A model generated the notes under the pieces. It had not been told where the DNA came from and ran no database searches. It was given only the letters and a program-made list of their open reading frames with translations. Positions 6,955 through 15,158 of a stretch of 24,044 bases of DNA are shown here, piece by piece; the first letter of the stretch is position 1, and each line of letters begins with the position of its first letter. A program made the position numbers and the translations under genes. This DNA comes from Streptomycetaceae bacterium (GTDB taxonomy: Bacteria > Actinomycetota > Actinomycetes > Nanopelagicales > Nanopelagicaceae). The stretch lies in contig JAIXYD010000050.1 in NCBI GenBank assembly GCA_027490415.1, positions 1 through 24,044 on the forward strand, given 5' to 3'.

Positions 6955-8469
6955 GTGGGAAATATCCTCGAAGTAGCAGGAGTTGAAAAGAAATATCCCG
7001 GTGTAGTTGCAAACCGCGATGTATCTCTTCTTGTACGCGAAGGTTCAATCCACGCAATCATCGGTGAAAACGGTGCCGGAAAGTCAACGCTCATGAAGAC
7101 TCTCTACGGCTTGATTCGCCCAGATGCGGGATCCATTAAGGTTTTTGGCCAGGAAGTCTCGCTCAAATCACCACAAGATGCGATTGCTCTTGGAATCGGT
7201 ATGGTGCACCAGCACTTTAAGCTGGCAGACAATGCAACAGTTTTAGAGAATGTTATTTTGGGCGGCGAACCATCTCGCTTCGGCTTTGTCATCAAATATG
7301 AAGAAGCACGTAAAAAATTACTTGAGATTGCTAAGACCTATCACTTAGATATTGATCCTGATGAGTCAGTGGCGAATTTAGGTGTTGGAGAGCGTCAAAG
7401 AGTCGAGATCGCAAAAGTACTATTCCGAGGAGCAAAGATCCTTATCCTCGATGAACCCACAGCAGTATTGGTCCCACAAGAAGTAACCGAACTCTTTGAA
7501 AACTTGCGAGACCTAGTAGATAAGGGACTTACAGTCCTCTTTATCTCACACAAACTAGATGAAGTCCTTTCTATCGCAGATGACATTACGATCATGCGTC
7601 AAGGCACAACAGTTGCTACGAAGAAGCCTGCAGAGACCAACAAGAAAGAACTCGCAGAACTTATGGTCGGCGGAGAGCTACCTAAGCCAATTGCTGGAGT
7701 GCAGAACATTAGCCAGAAGAGCATCCTCGCATTTAAGGATGTGTCCTTTTCTCGCCACGATGGACGTGAGATTCTGCATAATCTCAACCTAGAACTACAC
7801 GGTGGTGAAATTCTCGGCCTTGCCGGAGTTGAAGGTAACGGTCAGAGTGAACTCATTGAGTTAATCATGGGGCTACTTCCAGCAACAAGTGGAAGCGTTG
7901 AAGTGCTTGGACTTGATGCATCTACCACTCCAACAAAAGACATTCGAAATGCTGGTGTTGCCTATATTCCGCAAGATCGCCAACGCGATGGATTGCTGAT
8001 GTCAGCCCCACTCTGGGAGAACAGAATTCTTGGTCATCAATTCGCAACGCCAATGGCTAAAGGCATCTGGGTGAATAAGGCTGCAGCAGCGCAAGATTCA
8101 ACACGTGTGGTTGAAGAATTTGATGTGCGCACACCTGGTGTAAACGTCTTGGCAAGCGCGCTATCTGGTGGAAATCAACAGAAGTTTATTGTTGGTCGAG
8201 AGTTGAGCGGAAAGCCTCAATTAATCGTTGCAGCTCAACCAACCCGAGGCGTTGATGTGGGAGCGCAGGCAATTATTTGGGACCATCTCATGAAGGCACG
8301 AACAGCTGGCGCTGGAGTACTTCTTGTATCTGCCGATCTCGAAGAACTTTTCTCACTCTCAGATCGAATCGCTGTCATTTATAGCGGTTCGATTGTTTCA
8401 ATTCTTAACCCTCTAAAAACTACACCTGAAGATCTTGGTCTAGCAATGACTGGAGCAAAGAGCGCATGA
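6955..8469 (+). CDS. Nucleoside ABC importer, double ATP-binding subunit
   Basis: Cytoplasmic ATPase of 504 residues with two fused ABC domains, as in RbsA and the nucleoside ATPase NupO/YufO. Domain 1 is canonical: Walker A GENGAGKST (37-45), Q-loop Gln86, signature VGERQR (144-149), Walker B ILILDEP (162-168) and switch His199. Domain 2 is degenerate in the family-typical way: GVEGNGQSE (291-299) instead of Walker A, intact LSGGNQQ (403-409), AAQPTRGVD (426-434) where the catalytic glutamate is Gln, and Asp461 replacing the switch His. One ATP site should therefore be hydrolytically weak. The start is GTG at 6955 with AGAGAGAAG upstream. Its stop overlaps the first permease start (ATGA). 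Together with the BMP lipoprotein it points to nucleosides rather than ribose. Confidence 0.93.
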   Translation: MGNILEVAGVEKKYPGVVANRDVSLLVREGSIHAIIGENGAGKSTLMKTLYGLIRPDAGSIKVFGQEVSLKSPQDAIALGIGMVHQHFKLADNATVLENVILGGEPSRFGFVIKYEEARKKLLEIAKTYHLDIDPDESVANLGVGERQRVEIAKVLFRGAKILILDEPTAVLVPQEVTELFENLRDLVDKGLTVLFISHKLDEVLSIADDITIMRQGTTVATKKPAETNKKELAELMVGGELPKPIAGVQNISQKSILAFKDVSFSRHDGREILHNLNLELHGGEILGLAGVEGNGQSELIELIMGLLPATSGSVEVLGLDASTTPTKDIRNAGVAYIPQDRQRDGLLMSAPLWENRILGHQFATPMAKGIWVNKAAAAQDSTRVVEEFDVRTPGVNVLASALSGGNQQKFIVGRELSGKPQLIVAAQPTRGVDVGAQAIIWDHLMKARTAGAGVLLVSADLEELFSLSDRIAVIYSGSIVSILNPLKTTPEDLGLAMTGAKSA

Positions 8470-9551
8470 AAAAAGATCGCATTTTCTGGGGGACAGTCGC
8501 CCCTCTTGCCGCTGTTGTAAGTTCGCTGCTTTTGGTCTCGATTATCTTGATTCTACGCGGTGCTAATCCCATTGAGATTTTCCAAGTCATGATTTCTTAC
8601 GGCTTTGATCCACGCAACTTAGTTTCAGAGCTGAATCAGACTGTTGCGTACTACCTTGCAGGCGTTGCTGCCGCTATCGGATTTAAGATGTTGCTCTTTA
8701 ACATCGGTATCGATGGTCAGTACCGAATGGGAGCTTTCTTTGGCGCCGTAGTTGGAGCCGCCGTTAGCCTTCCACCAGTCCTACATGTTCTTCTCATTAT
8801 TATTACCGCGATGCTGGCAGGCGGTTTGTGGGCAGCTATCGCTGGATATCTCAAAGTCCGACGTGGTGTTTCAGAAGTTATTAGCAACATCATGCTCAAC
8901 TTCATTGCAGCGGCAATTATTGCATTTTTGCTCGGAGAAGAACTCCTTGGAATTCTTCCGGAAGGTTCGCAGAACGTTCAAACTAGACCAATCCCACTCA
9001 GCGGTCAGATGCCAACCTTTAAGATGTTTAATGGAGAGGTTTATTCATTCCTCTTTGTCGCAATCTTCGTTGGTATTGCCTACTGGATTATGCTCAACAA
9101 GACAGTCTTCGGATTTAATTTACGAGCAACTGGACTATCTTTCCGTGCAGCACGTTCAAGTGGTGTGAATGCGCCAGGAATGATCTTTATTACCACCGTG
9201 CTCTCAGGCGCTATCGCAGGTTTGGTCGGACTCGGAACGCTGCTCTCTGATACGCACTCGTACAGCATGGCATTTCCGTCAGGCTTTGCCTTTACTGGAC
9301 TCTCACTCGCTTTGTTGGGTAGAAATCATCCGGTTGGAATCTTCTTTGCAGCATTCCTCTGGTCTTTCTTAGAGCGTGCAGCACCAGTTCTGGAGTACGA
9401 GGGTGTACCCCCAGAAATTGTGATCGTGATGCAGGGAACAATCGTTCTCTCAATTGTTATCGCATACGAAGTTGTTGCCCGTATCAATCTTCGTCAGCAG
9501 CAGCGCGCTGTCGGTAAAGCAAATGTTGATCTTGTAAAGGAGTCCAAATAA
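8466..9551 (+). CDS. Nucleoside ABC importer, permease 1
   Basis: Membrane subunit of the importer (BPD_transp_2 family, NupP-like), 361 residues with roughly eight to ten hydrophobic helices. The family segment FKMLLFNIGIDGQYRMGA lies near residues 75-92, and the coupling region for the ATPase is in GYLKVRRGVSEVISNIMLNF near 127-146. The ATG overlaps the ATPase stop by four bases (ATGA), and its own TAA overlaps the next ATG by one base, so ATPase and both permeases should be translationally coupled. Two distinct permeases are the rule in BMP-type nucleoside importers and presumably form a heterodimer. Confidence 0.92.
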   Translation: MKKDRIFWGTVAPLAAVVSSLLLVSIILILRGANPIEIFQVMISYGFDPRNLVSELNQTVAYYLAGVAAAIGFKMLLFNIGIDGQYRMGAFFGAVVGAAVSLPPVLHVLLIIITAMLAGGLWAAIAGYLKVRRGVSEVISNIMLNFIAAAIIAFLLGEELLGILPEGSQNVQTRPIPLSGQMPTFKMFNGEVYSFLFVAIFVGIAYWIMLNKTVFGFNLRATGLSFRAARSSGVNAPGMIFITTVLSGAIAGLVGLGTLLSDTHSYSMAFPSGFAFTGLSLALLGRNHPVGIFFAAFLWSFLERAAPVLEYEGVPPEIVIVMQGTIVLSIVIAYEVVARINLRQQQRAVGKANVDLVKESK

Positions 9552-10801
9552 TGGCTACCGAATCTAAGGTTCACGTTAAATCTATCGGCAAGGCGAAGAT
9601 CCTCTTTAAATCGCCAGCGCGAATTACCCTACTCATCGCTGGACTCTTCTTCATTCTGGCACTCGTTGAAAGCTTGACCGGAGCAACAGACATTTCTTCA
9701 CCGGGAACATCTGGAGCGACTCTTCGCTTTGCTATTCCACTACTTATGGCTGGACTCGGTGGACTTTGGGCAGAACGTGCGGGCGTTATCAACATCGGTC
9801 TTGAAGGAATGATGATTGTTGGAACATGGACTGCGGCATGGTTTGGATATCTCCATGGCCCACTCATGGGCTTTGTGGCTGCAGCAATCTTCGGATTAGC
9901 ATCAGGTTTCTTCCACGCAATCCTCACAGTCAAGATTGGTATCGATCAGGCAGTTTCCGGACTTGCAATTAACCTGATTGCTGCCGGTGGAGCTCGATAC
10001 CTCTCAGGCGTCTTCTTCCCACCTGTTGGAGGGGACCGAACAGTTTCACCTCCCGTTGATTCATTCCCAACATTCACGATTCCAGTAATTGCACCGATAC
10101 TTGAAAGTATTGATGCGCAGAACATCTTCTTCATCTCGAATCTCGCTGGAATTCTCCATGGTTTAACTAAAGATGTATCGCTTGTGACGATCGCGCTGCT
10201 TCTGCTTGTCCCACTCACTTCGTGGATTCTCTGGCGCAGCAAGTTCGGTCTCCGTATGCGCTTCTCTGGCGAGAACCCAATGGCTGCAGAGTCACTTGGT
10301 ATCAATGTGTATCGAATTCGATATGTTGCCATCTCTGTTTCTGGAATGCTCGCATCCCTTGGTGGCGCATACCTTGCTCTTGTCGCATCATCTGTTTACC
10401 GTGAAGGACAGACTGCAGGTCGAGGCTTTATCGGTTTAGCTACTGTGATCTTTGGTAACTGGAAGCCAGGCGGAGTTTTTGCGGGTTCAATCCTCTTTGG
10501 ATTCACTGATGCGCTACGCGTGCGCCAAAGTGAATCAGTGATGTCACTGATTATGGTTGCCGGAATCGTTGCGTTAGTTCTTTCTATCTTCTACTCAATC
10601 AATCGTCGATGGAAGCCAGGACTTATCTCAGGATCGCTCGCACTTGTAGCTTGGTGGATTCACCAACGTGTCGATGTAATTCCACAAGAGTTTGTCACCG
10701 TCTTCCCTAACTTTGCAACGCTGATAGTGCTTACCTTCTTAGCCCAACGGTTAACGCCGCCTGCCATGGCAGGTATGCCGTATCGTCGCGGCTCGGAATA
10801 G
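9551..10801 (+). CDS. Nucleoside ABC importer, permease 2
   Basis: Second membrane subunit (BPD_transp_2 family, NupQ-like), 416 residues. The core family motif ERAGVINIGLEGMMIVGTW lies near residues 76-94 and the KIGIDQAVSGLAINLIAAGG coupling region near 129-148; GGAYLALVASSVYREGQTAGR near 272-292 is also typical. It has an N-terminal cytoplasmic stretch of about 25 residues and two extra hydrophobic segments at the C-terminus, so it is longer than the roughly 320-residue Bacillus homologue. Longer versions are, from memory, usual in actinobacteria. The stop is TAG at 10799-10801, and only 13 bases separate it from the Qng1-like gene, so the same transcript probably continues. Confidence 0.92.
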   Translation: MATESKVHVKSIGKAKILFKSPARITLLIAGLFFILALVESLTGATDISSPGTSGATLRFAIPLLMAGLGGLWAERAGVINIGLEGMMIVGTWTAAWFGYLHGPLMGFVAAAIFGLASGFFHAILTVKIGIDQAVSGLAINLIAAGGARYLSGVFFPPVGGDRTVSPPVDSFPTFTIPVIAPILESIDAQNIFFISNLAGILHGLTKDVSLVTIALLLLVPLTSWILWRSKFGLRMRFSGENPMAAESLGINVYRIRYVAISVSGMLASLGGAYLALVASSVYREGQTAGRGFIGLATVIFGNWKPGGVFAGSILFGFTDALRVRQSESVMSLIMVAGIVALVLSIFYSINRRWKPGLISGSLALVAWWIHQRVDVIPQEFVTVFPNFATLIVLTFLAQRLTPPAMAGMPYRRGSE

Positions 10802-10814
10802 AGAGCATGCGACG

Positions 10815-11804
10815 ATGACAATCAATTGGAATTCACCTGTTTTAGCGAGCCTGCAACCAGTCGTAGATGGTGCAAAGCTAGTTCGTATCAACCACGGAAA
10901 AATCACTGAAGTAGCCAATTGGATGGCATACGAAGAGTTTGCCAAGCCAGATGGGTCGATGCTCTTCGATTTTGGTAACGATCCAGATGTCTTGATGGAT
11001 TTCACCTTAGTTGTAAATACCATGAACTTTGCCTTTACGGATTTCACAACAGGTGTGAAATTTGAAACTGATTACATGGGCAAACGCTGGTGTGATTCAG
11101 AAGCGATGCTGGCCTGTCTTCATCGCGCCATCAACGCGGGGATCCCATTCTTTAGCGGCGAGTACCTTGCAAAGGTCACACGTAAGGATCTCGAATCAGT
11201 GTTTGCAGGAACAATTGAGATGCCAATGCTCGATGAGCGCGTCACCCTCTTTAATGAAGTGGGACGAGTCTTGGTTGAAAAGTACCAAGGGCGCTACTCG
11301 ACCTTTGTGCGCTCTTGCGCTCCACGGCTATATGCAAATGGCGACGGTCTACTCGAGCGCCTCACAACTGAGTTCCCTCGTTTTCGCGATGTGAGCATGT
11401 ATCACGGATCAGAAGTTCACATCTATAAATTAGCTCAGTTGGGTATCTGGGGAATGCATCTTGCACTCTCTCCACGCGGAGCATGGAAGTTAGAGGATGC
11501 GGATAATCTCACTGCATTTGCTGATTACATTGTTCCTGTCGGTCTGCGCGTAATGAATATATTTGAATATACGCCAGAGCTTGAAAAGCAGATCAATAGC
11601 CTCGTTGAAGTAAAGCGAGATAGCGAAGCTGAGATTGAATTACGCGCGAGCTCTATCTATGTGATTGCCAAGCTCACCGAAGAGATCAATAAGCGTCGCC
11701 CCGGAATGGATCCGCTATTGCAGCCACAGGTTGATTTCCGTTTCTGGAAGACGTATCACGCAACACATTGGCCACACCACCTAACAAAGACTGTGATGTA
11801 CTGA
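10815..11804 (+). CDS. qng1: Queuosine-5'-phosphate N-glycosylase (Qng1/DUF2419) family protein
   Basis: Family members (human C9orf64/QNG1, Sphaerobacter Qng1) hydrolyse queuosine 5'-monophosphate and free the base queuine, which tRNA-guanine transglycosylase can insert into tRNA. The 329-residue protein is collinear with the human one as I remember it: NTMNFAF (68-74, human DTLNFSF), MPMLDERVTLFNEVG (136-150, human MPLVEERHRILNETG), FADYIVP (235-241, human FADYRLP), EIELRASSI (273-281, human EVEIRGCSL), VDFRFW (306-311) and a C-terminal HxxxxxxxY tail. The protein is cytosolic with no signal. It follows the nucleoside importer by 13 bases and precedes an NDT-like gene by two. The ribosome site (GGAATAGAGAG) is weak, so coupling to the permease is likely. 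Whether queuosine is the real substrate here is inference. Confidence 0.88.
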   Translation: MTINWNSPVLASLQPVVDGAKLVRINHGKITEVANWMAYEEFAKPDGSMLFDFGNDPDVLMDFTLVVNTMNFAFTDFTTGVKFETDYMGKRWCDSEAMLACLHRAINAGIPFFSGEYLAKVTRKDLESVFAGTIEMPMLDERVTLFNEVGRVLVEKYQGRYSTFVRSCAPRLYANGDGLLERLTTEFPRFRDVSMYHGSEVHIYKLAQLGIWGMHLALSPRGAWKLEDADNLTAFADYIVPVGLRVMNIFEYTPELEKQINSLVEVKRDSEAEIELRASSIYVIAKLTEEINKRRPGMDPLLQPQVDFRFWKTYHATHWPHHLTKTVMY

Positions 11805-11806
11805 CG

Positions 11807-12262
11807 ATGAAGATCTACTTTGCTGGTCCACTTTTTACTCCATACGAACGCACCTTTATCGATCAATGTGCCAAGCGCATGCGCGATGCTGGGATGGAAG
11901 TCTTCGTTCCACATGAGATCCCGCTACCAGATCCAGTAACTCCTAAGTTCATCTTTGAGACTGATGCCCGTGAAGTCCTCAGCGCTAATGTTGTGTTGGC
12001 TCTCCTTGATGGCCCTATGGTGGATGATGGAACTGCAAATGAGATTGGTATTTTTTGGGCAGAGATGCGCCACGATAAGAGCAAAAAAGGAATCATCGGC
12101 TTGGTTACAGATACGCGAGTTATCCGTGACCGAAATATGATTGATGGTAAAGGCATTAACTTGTTTGTGCGTGGTTGCGTAGAAGATGCTGGCCACGTAG
12201 TTGATGGTTTTGATAAAGCTTTTGATATTCTGCTCAAGTGGCAGCAAGAAATAGACTCCTAA
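11807..12262 (+). CDS. Nucleoside 2-deoxyribosyltransferase-like protein
   Basis: A 151-residue protein of the NDT/Rossmann-like family (PF05014), whose members swap or hydrolyse the base of deoxyribonucleosides or, in the DNPH1/RCL branch, of deoxynucleotides. MKIYFAGPLFTPYER (1-15) is the nucleotide-binding start; VLALLDGPMVDDGTANEIG (63-81) carries Asp68 and Glu79, the latter aligning with the NDT nucleophile; NLFVRGC near 120-126 is near the substrate side. The ATG at 11807 is chosen over an upstream in-frame TTG at 11768 because the family begins with the IYFAGP strand. It starts two bases after the Qng1 stop with no clear ribosome site, so translation probably depends on Qng1. It could be a deoxyribosyl transferase, a hydrolase or a partner in modified-base salvage. 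Confidence 0.8.
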   Translation: MKIYFAGPLFTPYERTFIDQCAKRMRDAGMEVFVPHEIPLPDPVTPKFIFETDAREVLSANVVLALLDGPMVDDGTANEIGIFWAEMRHDKSKKGIIGLVTDTRVIRDRNMIDGKGINLFVRGCVEDAGHVVDGFDKAFDILLKWQQEIDS

Positions 12263-12313
12263 TTTTCTAGTCTATTTTTAAATCCAGAGAAATAAAGAGA
12301 AACTGAGGACGTC

Positions 12314-13507
12314 TTGGCTGGCTCTTACGCGTCAATAATGCGCAAGCCCCACGCTCTATCAACAGTTGGATTTGGTGCACTTGGCCGAATTCCGATGGCG
12401 ATGAACACTGTGGCAATCGTATTTCTGGTCTCAGATGTTCGAGATTCCTTTGCCCTAGCTGGGCTGACTTCAGCTTTCTACACGATGTCGGGAGCGATTC
12501 TCAGTCCGCGCATCGGAAAGTTAGCTGATCAATTTGGCACTCGTTCTGTTTTGCTACCAGTCACCGCTATTAATGCAGTGGCAACGTTAGGCCTTCTCTA
12601 CTTTATTGATCACTCGACTGTTGGGCTTTTATTGCTTGCGGCGGTTTGTGGCGCAACTTTTCCAAACCTTAGTAGTTATACAAGAACCCGCTGGAGCCGA
12701 ACAATTGATAATCAGAAAGAACTTAGCTCTGCACTCTCACTCGAATCAGTCTTTGATGAAACTGCATTTGTCGTAGGACCGGCACTTGCCGGATTTCTTC
12801 TCTCGCTTTACGGATCGCGCTCACCGCTACTAGCTGGACTTGTTTTTCTTGTAATTGGCGCAGTGGGTCTTGCCATCACAAGTACAGATCATGGCGGCTT
12901 TGCCAAAGTTCACGATGATCACACCAGAGGAATCTTGGCGATTCCATATGTGAAATCGCTTTTGATCTCACTTATCGCACTGGGACTTCTATTCGGCTCT
13001 AACTTTATTGTGATCATTGCCGTTGCGAAAGAAGCGGGACGAGTGAGTGAAGGAGGACTTTGGGTTGGTTTATATCCAATCGGAAGCATTATTTCTGGAC
13101 TGATTTACGGATTTATCCATTGGAAAATCGCAAGCTCAATCAGATATACAGTTTCGTTAGCGGTGATGACCCTATGCACATCAGGAATTCTCTTCTTTCA
13201 GGATCTGGACACGATCGTTTTCTGGATCATTATCTCGGGTGTGGCAATTGGTCCAGCTCTTATCTCTGCCAACTCTTATATGAAAGAGCTGGTACCGCTG
13301 AGTCGCCTTAATGAGGCTTTCGCCTTTGTGAGTGCCGCACTTTCTATCGGAATCACAATCGGAAGCACCTCAGCTGGCTTGATTGTCGAAAGATTTGATG
13401 GGTGGAGCGGCTTTTATTTCATGACAGGGGCGACTGCTCTTGCCACACTTATCTCGTGCTTTGGGTGGGGTTTCCACAAAAGTGAAGTTGTCGAGGAGCA
13501 AGCATGA
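12314..13507 (+). CDS. MFS transporter, substrate unknown
   Basis: Integral membrane protein of 397 residues with about twelve hydrophobic helices, major facilitator superfamily. MFS motif A is seen after helix 2 as GKLADQFGTR (about 67-76), and a PALAGFLLSLYG segment lies around residues 154-165. There is a long cytoplasmic loop between the halves near residue 200. The start is TTG at 12314, chosen because TGAGGA lies just upstream; the next in-frame ATG (12338) has no ribosome site. A 51-base gap separates it from the NDT-like gene. Its stop overlaps the next nucleoside hydrolase start (ATGA), so its substrate is plausibly a nucleoside, base or sugar released by that enzyme. Export of unused bases and import of nucleosides are equally possible. 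Confidence 0.82.
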   Translation: MAGSYASIMRKPHALSTVGFGALGRIPMAMNTVAIVFLVSDVRDSFALAGLTSAFYTMSGAILSPRIGKLADQFGTRSVLLPVTAINAVATLGLLYFIDHSTVGLLLLAAVCGATFPNLSSYTRTRWSRTIDNQKELSSALSLESVFDETAFVVGPALAGFLLSLYGSRSPLLAGLVFLVIGAVGLAITSTDHGGFAKVHDDHTRGILAIPYVKSLLISLIALGLLFGSNFIVIIAVAKEAGRVSEGGLWVGLYPIGSIISGLIYGFIHWKIASSIRYTVSLAVMTLCTSGILFFQDLDTIVFWIIISGVAIGPALISANSYMKELVPLSRLNEAFAFVSAALSIGITIGSTSAGLIVERFDGWSGFYFMTGATALATLISCFGWGFHKSEVVEEQA

Positions 13508-14430
13508 AGGTAATTCTTGATACCGATCCAGGGATCGATGATGCTCTTGCATTTATTTTGCTCAAAGCTATGCCGGAAGTATCTCTGCAAGCGATAACGA
13601 CGACTCATGGCAACACCACAGTTGAGAAGTGCACAACCAACGCACTCAAGCTTGTTGAGCTTCTTGGGATGACCGATATTCCAGTAGCTATGGGTGCTAC
13701 AGAACCACTGGTAAAAACACTTTCAGTTGCAGAAGAGACTCACGGGGATACAGGTTTGGGACATGCAGTCCTGCCACATCCAACAACAAAGATTGTTGAA
13801 GTGAACGCTGCAAACCTCATCATTGATATCGTCAACGCCAATCCAGGGGAGATCACAATCTTGTGCATTGGACCAGTGACAAACCTTGCCCTGGCTCTAC
13901 TTAAAGATCCAACACTACGCAAGAAGATTAAGAATGTAGTTTCGATGGCAGGAACAATTCACTATCCAGGCAATGCCACCCCATCATCTGAGTACAACGT
14001 CTTCTGTGATCCAGAGAGCTTCGATATTCTCTTGCGATCAGGAATTGATCTCACGATTGTTCCGCTTGATGTTACTTATCAATGCCTCTTTACGAAGGCG
14101 CATATTGAGCGATTGGCTGGCGCACGCGAGGACATCCGAAACTTTATTGATCGTTCTACCGCTTTCTATATGGAATTTCATGCCGAGTATCAAGGTATCG
14201 AAGGGTGTGCAATTAATGACCCACTAGCTGCTGCGATCCTAGTAAAACCTGATTTGGTAAAGATGCGCGACTATTACGTTGATATCGAACTACGTGGTGA
14301 ATTCACTGCTGCAAAAATCTCTGCAGATCACTTCAACGCCTCGGGTAAAACCGCCAATGCAAAGGTGGCGATGGAGGTTGATGTGGATGCATTTATGGAC
14401 TTCTTTATTGAAAGGGTCAAAACCATATGA
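13504..14430 (+). CDS. Nucleoside hydrolase (IUNH family), paralogue 1
   Basis: Hydrolyses the N-glycosidic bond of a ribonucleoside to give free base and ribose, in the cytosol. It is 308 residues long, and the calcium-binding motif DTDPGIDDA is at 6-14. The ribose-binding segments are HGN (35-37), SSEYNVFCDP (161-170) and INDPLAA (237-243, Asp239 as calcium ligand). The position taken by the catalytic His241 in Crithidia IUNH (HDP) is Asn238 here, so leaving-group activation or base preference should differ from classic purine/pyrimidine hydrolases. The ATG overlaps the MFS stop, and its own stop overlaps the uridine phosphorylase start (ATGA), so all are coupled. The substrate could be a pyrimidine or a modified nucleoside; sequence alone does not decide. 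Confidence 0.9.
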   Translation: MKVILDTDPGIDDALAFILLKAMPEVSLQAITTTHGNTTVEKCTTNALKLVELLGMTDIPVAMGATEPLVKTLSVAEETHGDTGLGHAVLPHPTTKIVEVNAANLIIDIVNANPGEITILCIGPVTNLALALLKDPTLRKKIKNVVSMAGTIHYPGNATPSSEYNVFCDPESFDILLRSGIDLTIVPLDVTYQCLFTKAHIERLAGAREDIRNFIDRSTAFYMEFHAEYQGIEGCAINDPLAAAILVKPDLVKMRDYYVDIELRGEFTAAKISADHFNASGKTANAKVAMEVDVDAFMDFFIERVKTI

Positions 14431-15158
14431 GCCAACTACAGCACCATATTCACCTGAAAGAGGGCGATGTTGGCGAGTATGTACTGATGCCTGGAGATCC
14501 GGGTCGCGCCGAAGTCATTGCTCGCCATTTTGATAACGCCGCCCATGTTGCAACTAACCGTGAATACGTCACATACACGGGCTTTCTGGATGGCGTGAAG
14601 GTCTCAGTAACCTCGACAGGAATCGGTTGCCCATCATCTGCAATAGCCATGGAAGAACTCGTTCGCGTCGGTGCAAAGACCTTTATTCGCGTAGGTACAT
14701 CAGGTTCAATTCAGCCCGGAACCAAATCTGGTGAGTTAGCGATTGTCACTGGCGCTATTCGTGATGAAGGAACATCACTGCATTACATGCCGGCAGAATT
14801 TCCGGCCGTTGCCAACTATGAAGTAGTTCAGGCGCTTCGCAAGGCTGCAACAGTAAAAGGCTTGGCACATCGTGTGGGTATTTCACAATCTAAGGATTCT
14901 TTCTACGGTGAGGTCGAGCCTGAGCACTCTGGAGTTACGCAACGTCTGCTTGATCGCTGGAAGGCATGGGAGATTGGTGGAGCAATCTGTTCTGAGATGG
15001 AGGCCTCTACATTGTTCGTCGTTGCTTCTATGCTTCGAGTGCGTGCTGGTGGGATTATGGTGATGCACGGTGAAGGCGAACTAGGTTCACTTGAGCCACT
15101 GATTGAGACTGCAGTATTAGCTGTACGTGAACTAATTAAGGGAGATCAGAATGCTTAA
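14427..15158 (+). CDS. Uridine phosphorylase-like protein, paralogue 1
   Basis: Nucleoside phosphorylase (PNP_UDP_1 family) that would split a nucleoside with phosphate into base and ribose-1-phosphate. It has 243 residues; phosphate-binding PGDPGR (22-27), GTSG (90-93), and ribose-binding SEMEAS (189-194) match E. coli Udp. The next gene is a close paralogue, roughly two-thirds identical by eye. In the loop that recognises uracil this copy reads FYGEVEPEHSG, with Glu162 and His167 where its neighbour has Gln and Arg (FYGQHEPERMG). E. coli Udp uses Gln166 and Arg168 there, so the base specificity may have changed. It overlaps the preceding hydrolase by four bases and the following paralogue by eight. 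Confidence 0.88.
   Translation: MSQLQHHIHLKEGDVGEYVLMPGDPGRAEVIARHFDNAAHVATNREYVTYTGFLDGVKVSVTSTGIGCPSSAIAMEELVRVGAKTFIRVGTSGSIQPGTKSGELAIVTGAIRDEGTSLHYMPAEFPAVANYEVVQALRKAATVKGLAHRVGISQSKDSFYGEVEPEHSGVTQRLLDRWKAWEIGGAICSEMEASTLFVVASMLRVRAGGIMVMHGEGELGSLEPLIETAVLAVRELIKGDQNA

Noticed and set aside
9551..10801. Permease 2 as a fusion because it is about 100 residues longer than Bacillus NupQ
   Set aside because: The extra part is hydrophobic helices plus a charged N-terminus with no separate domain, and similar lengths are, as far as I recall, normal in actinobacterial homologues.
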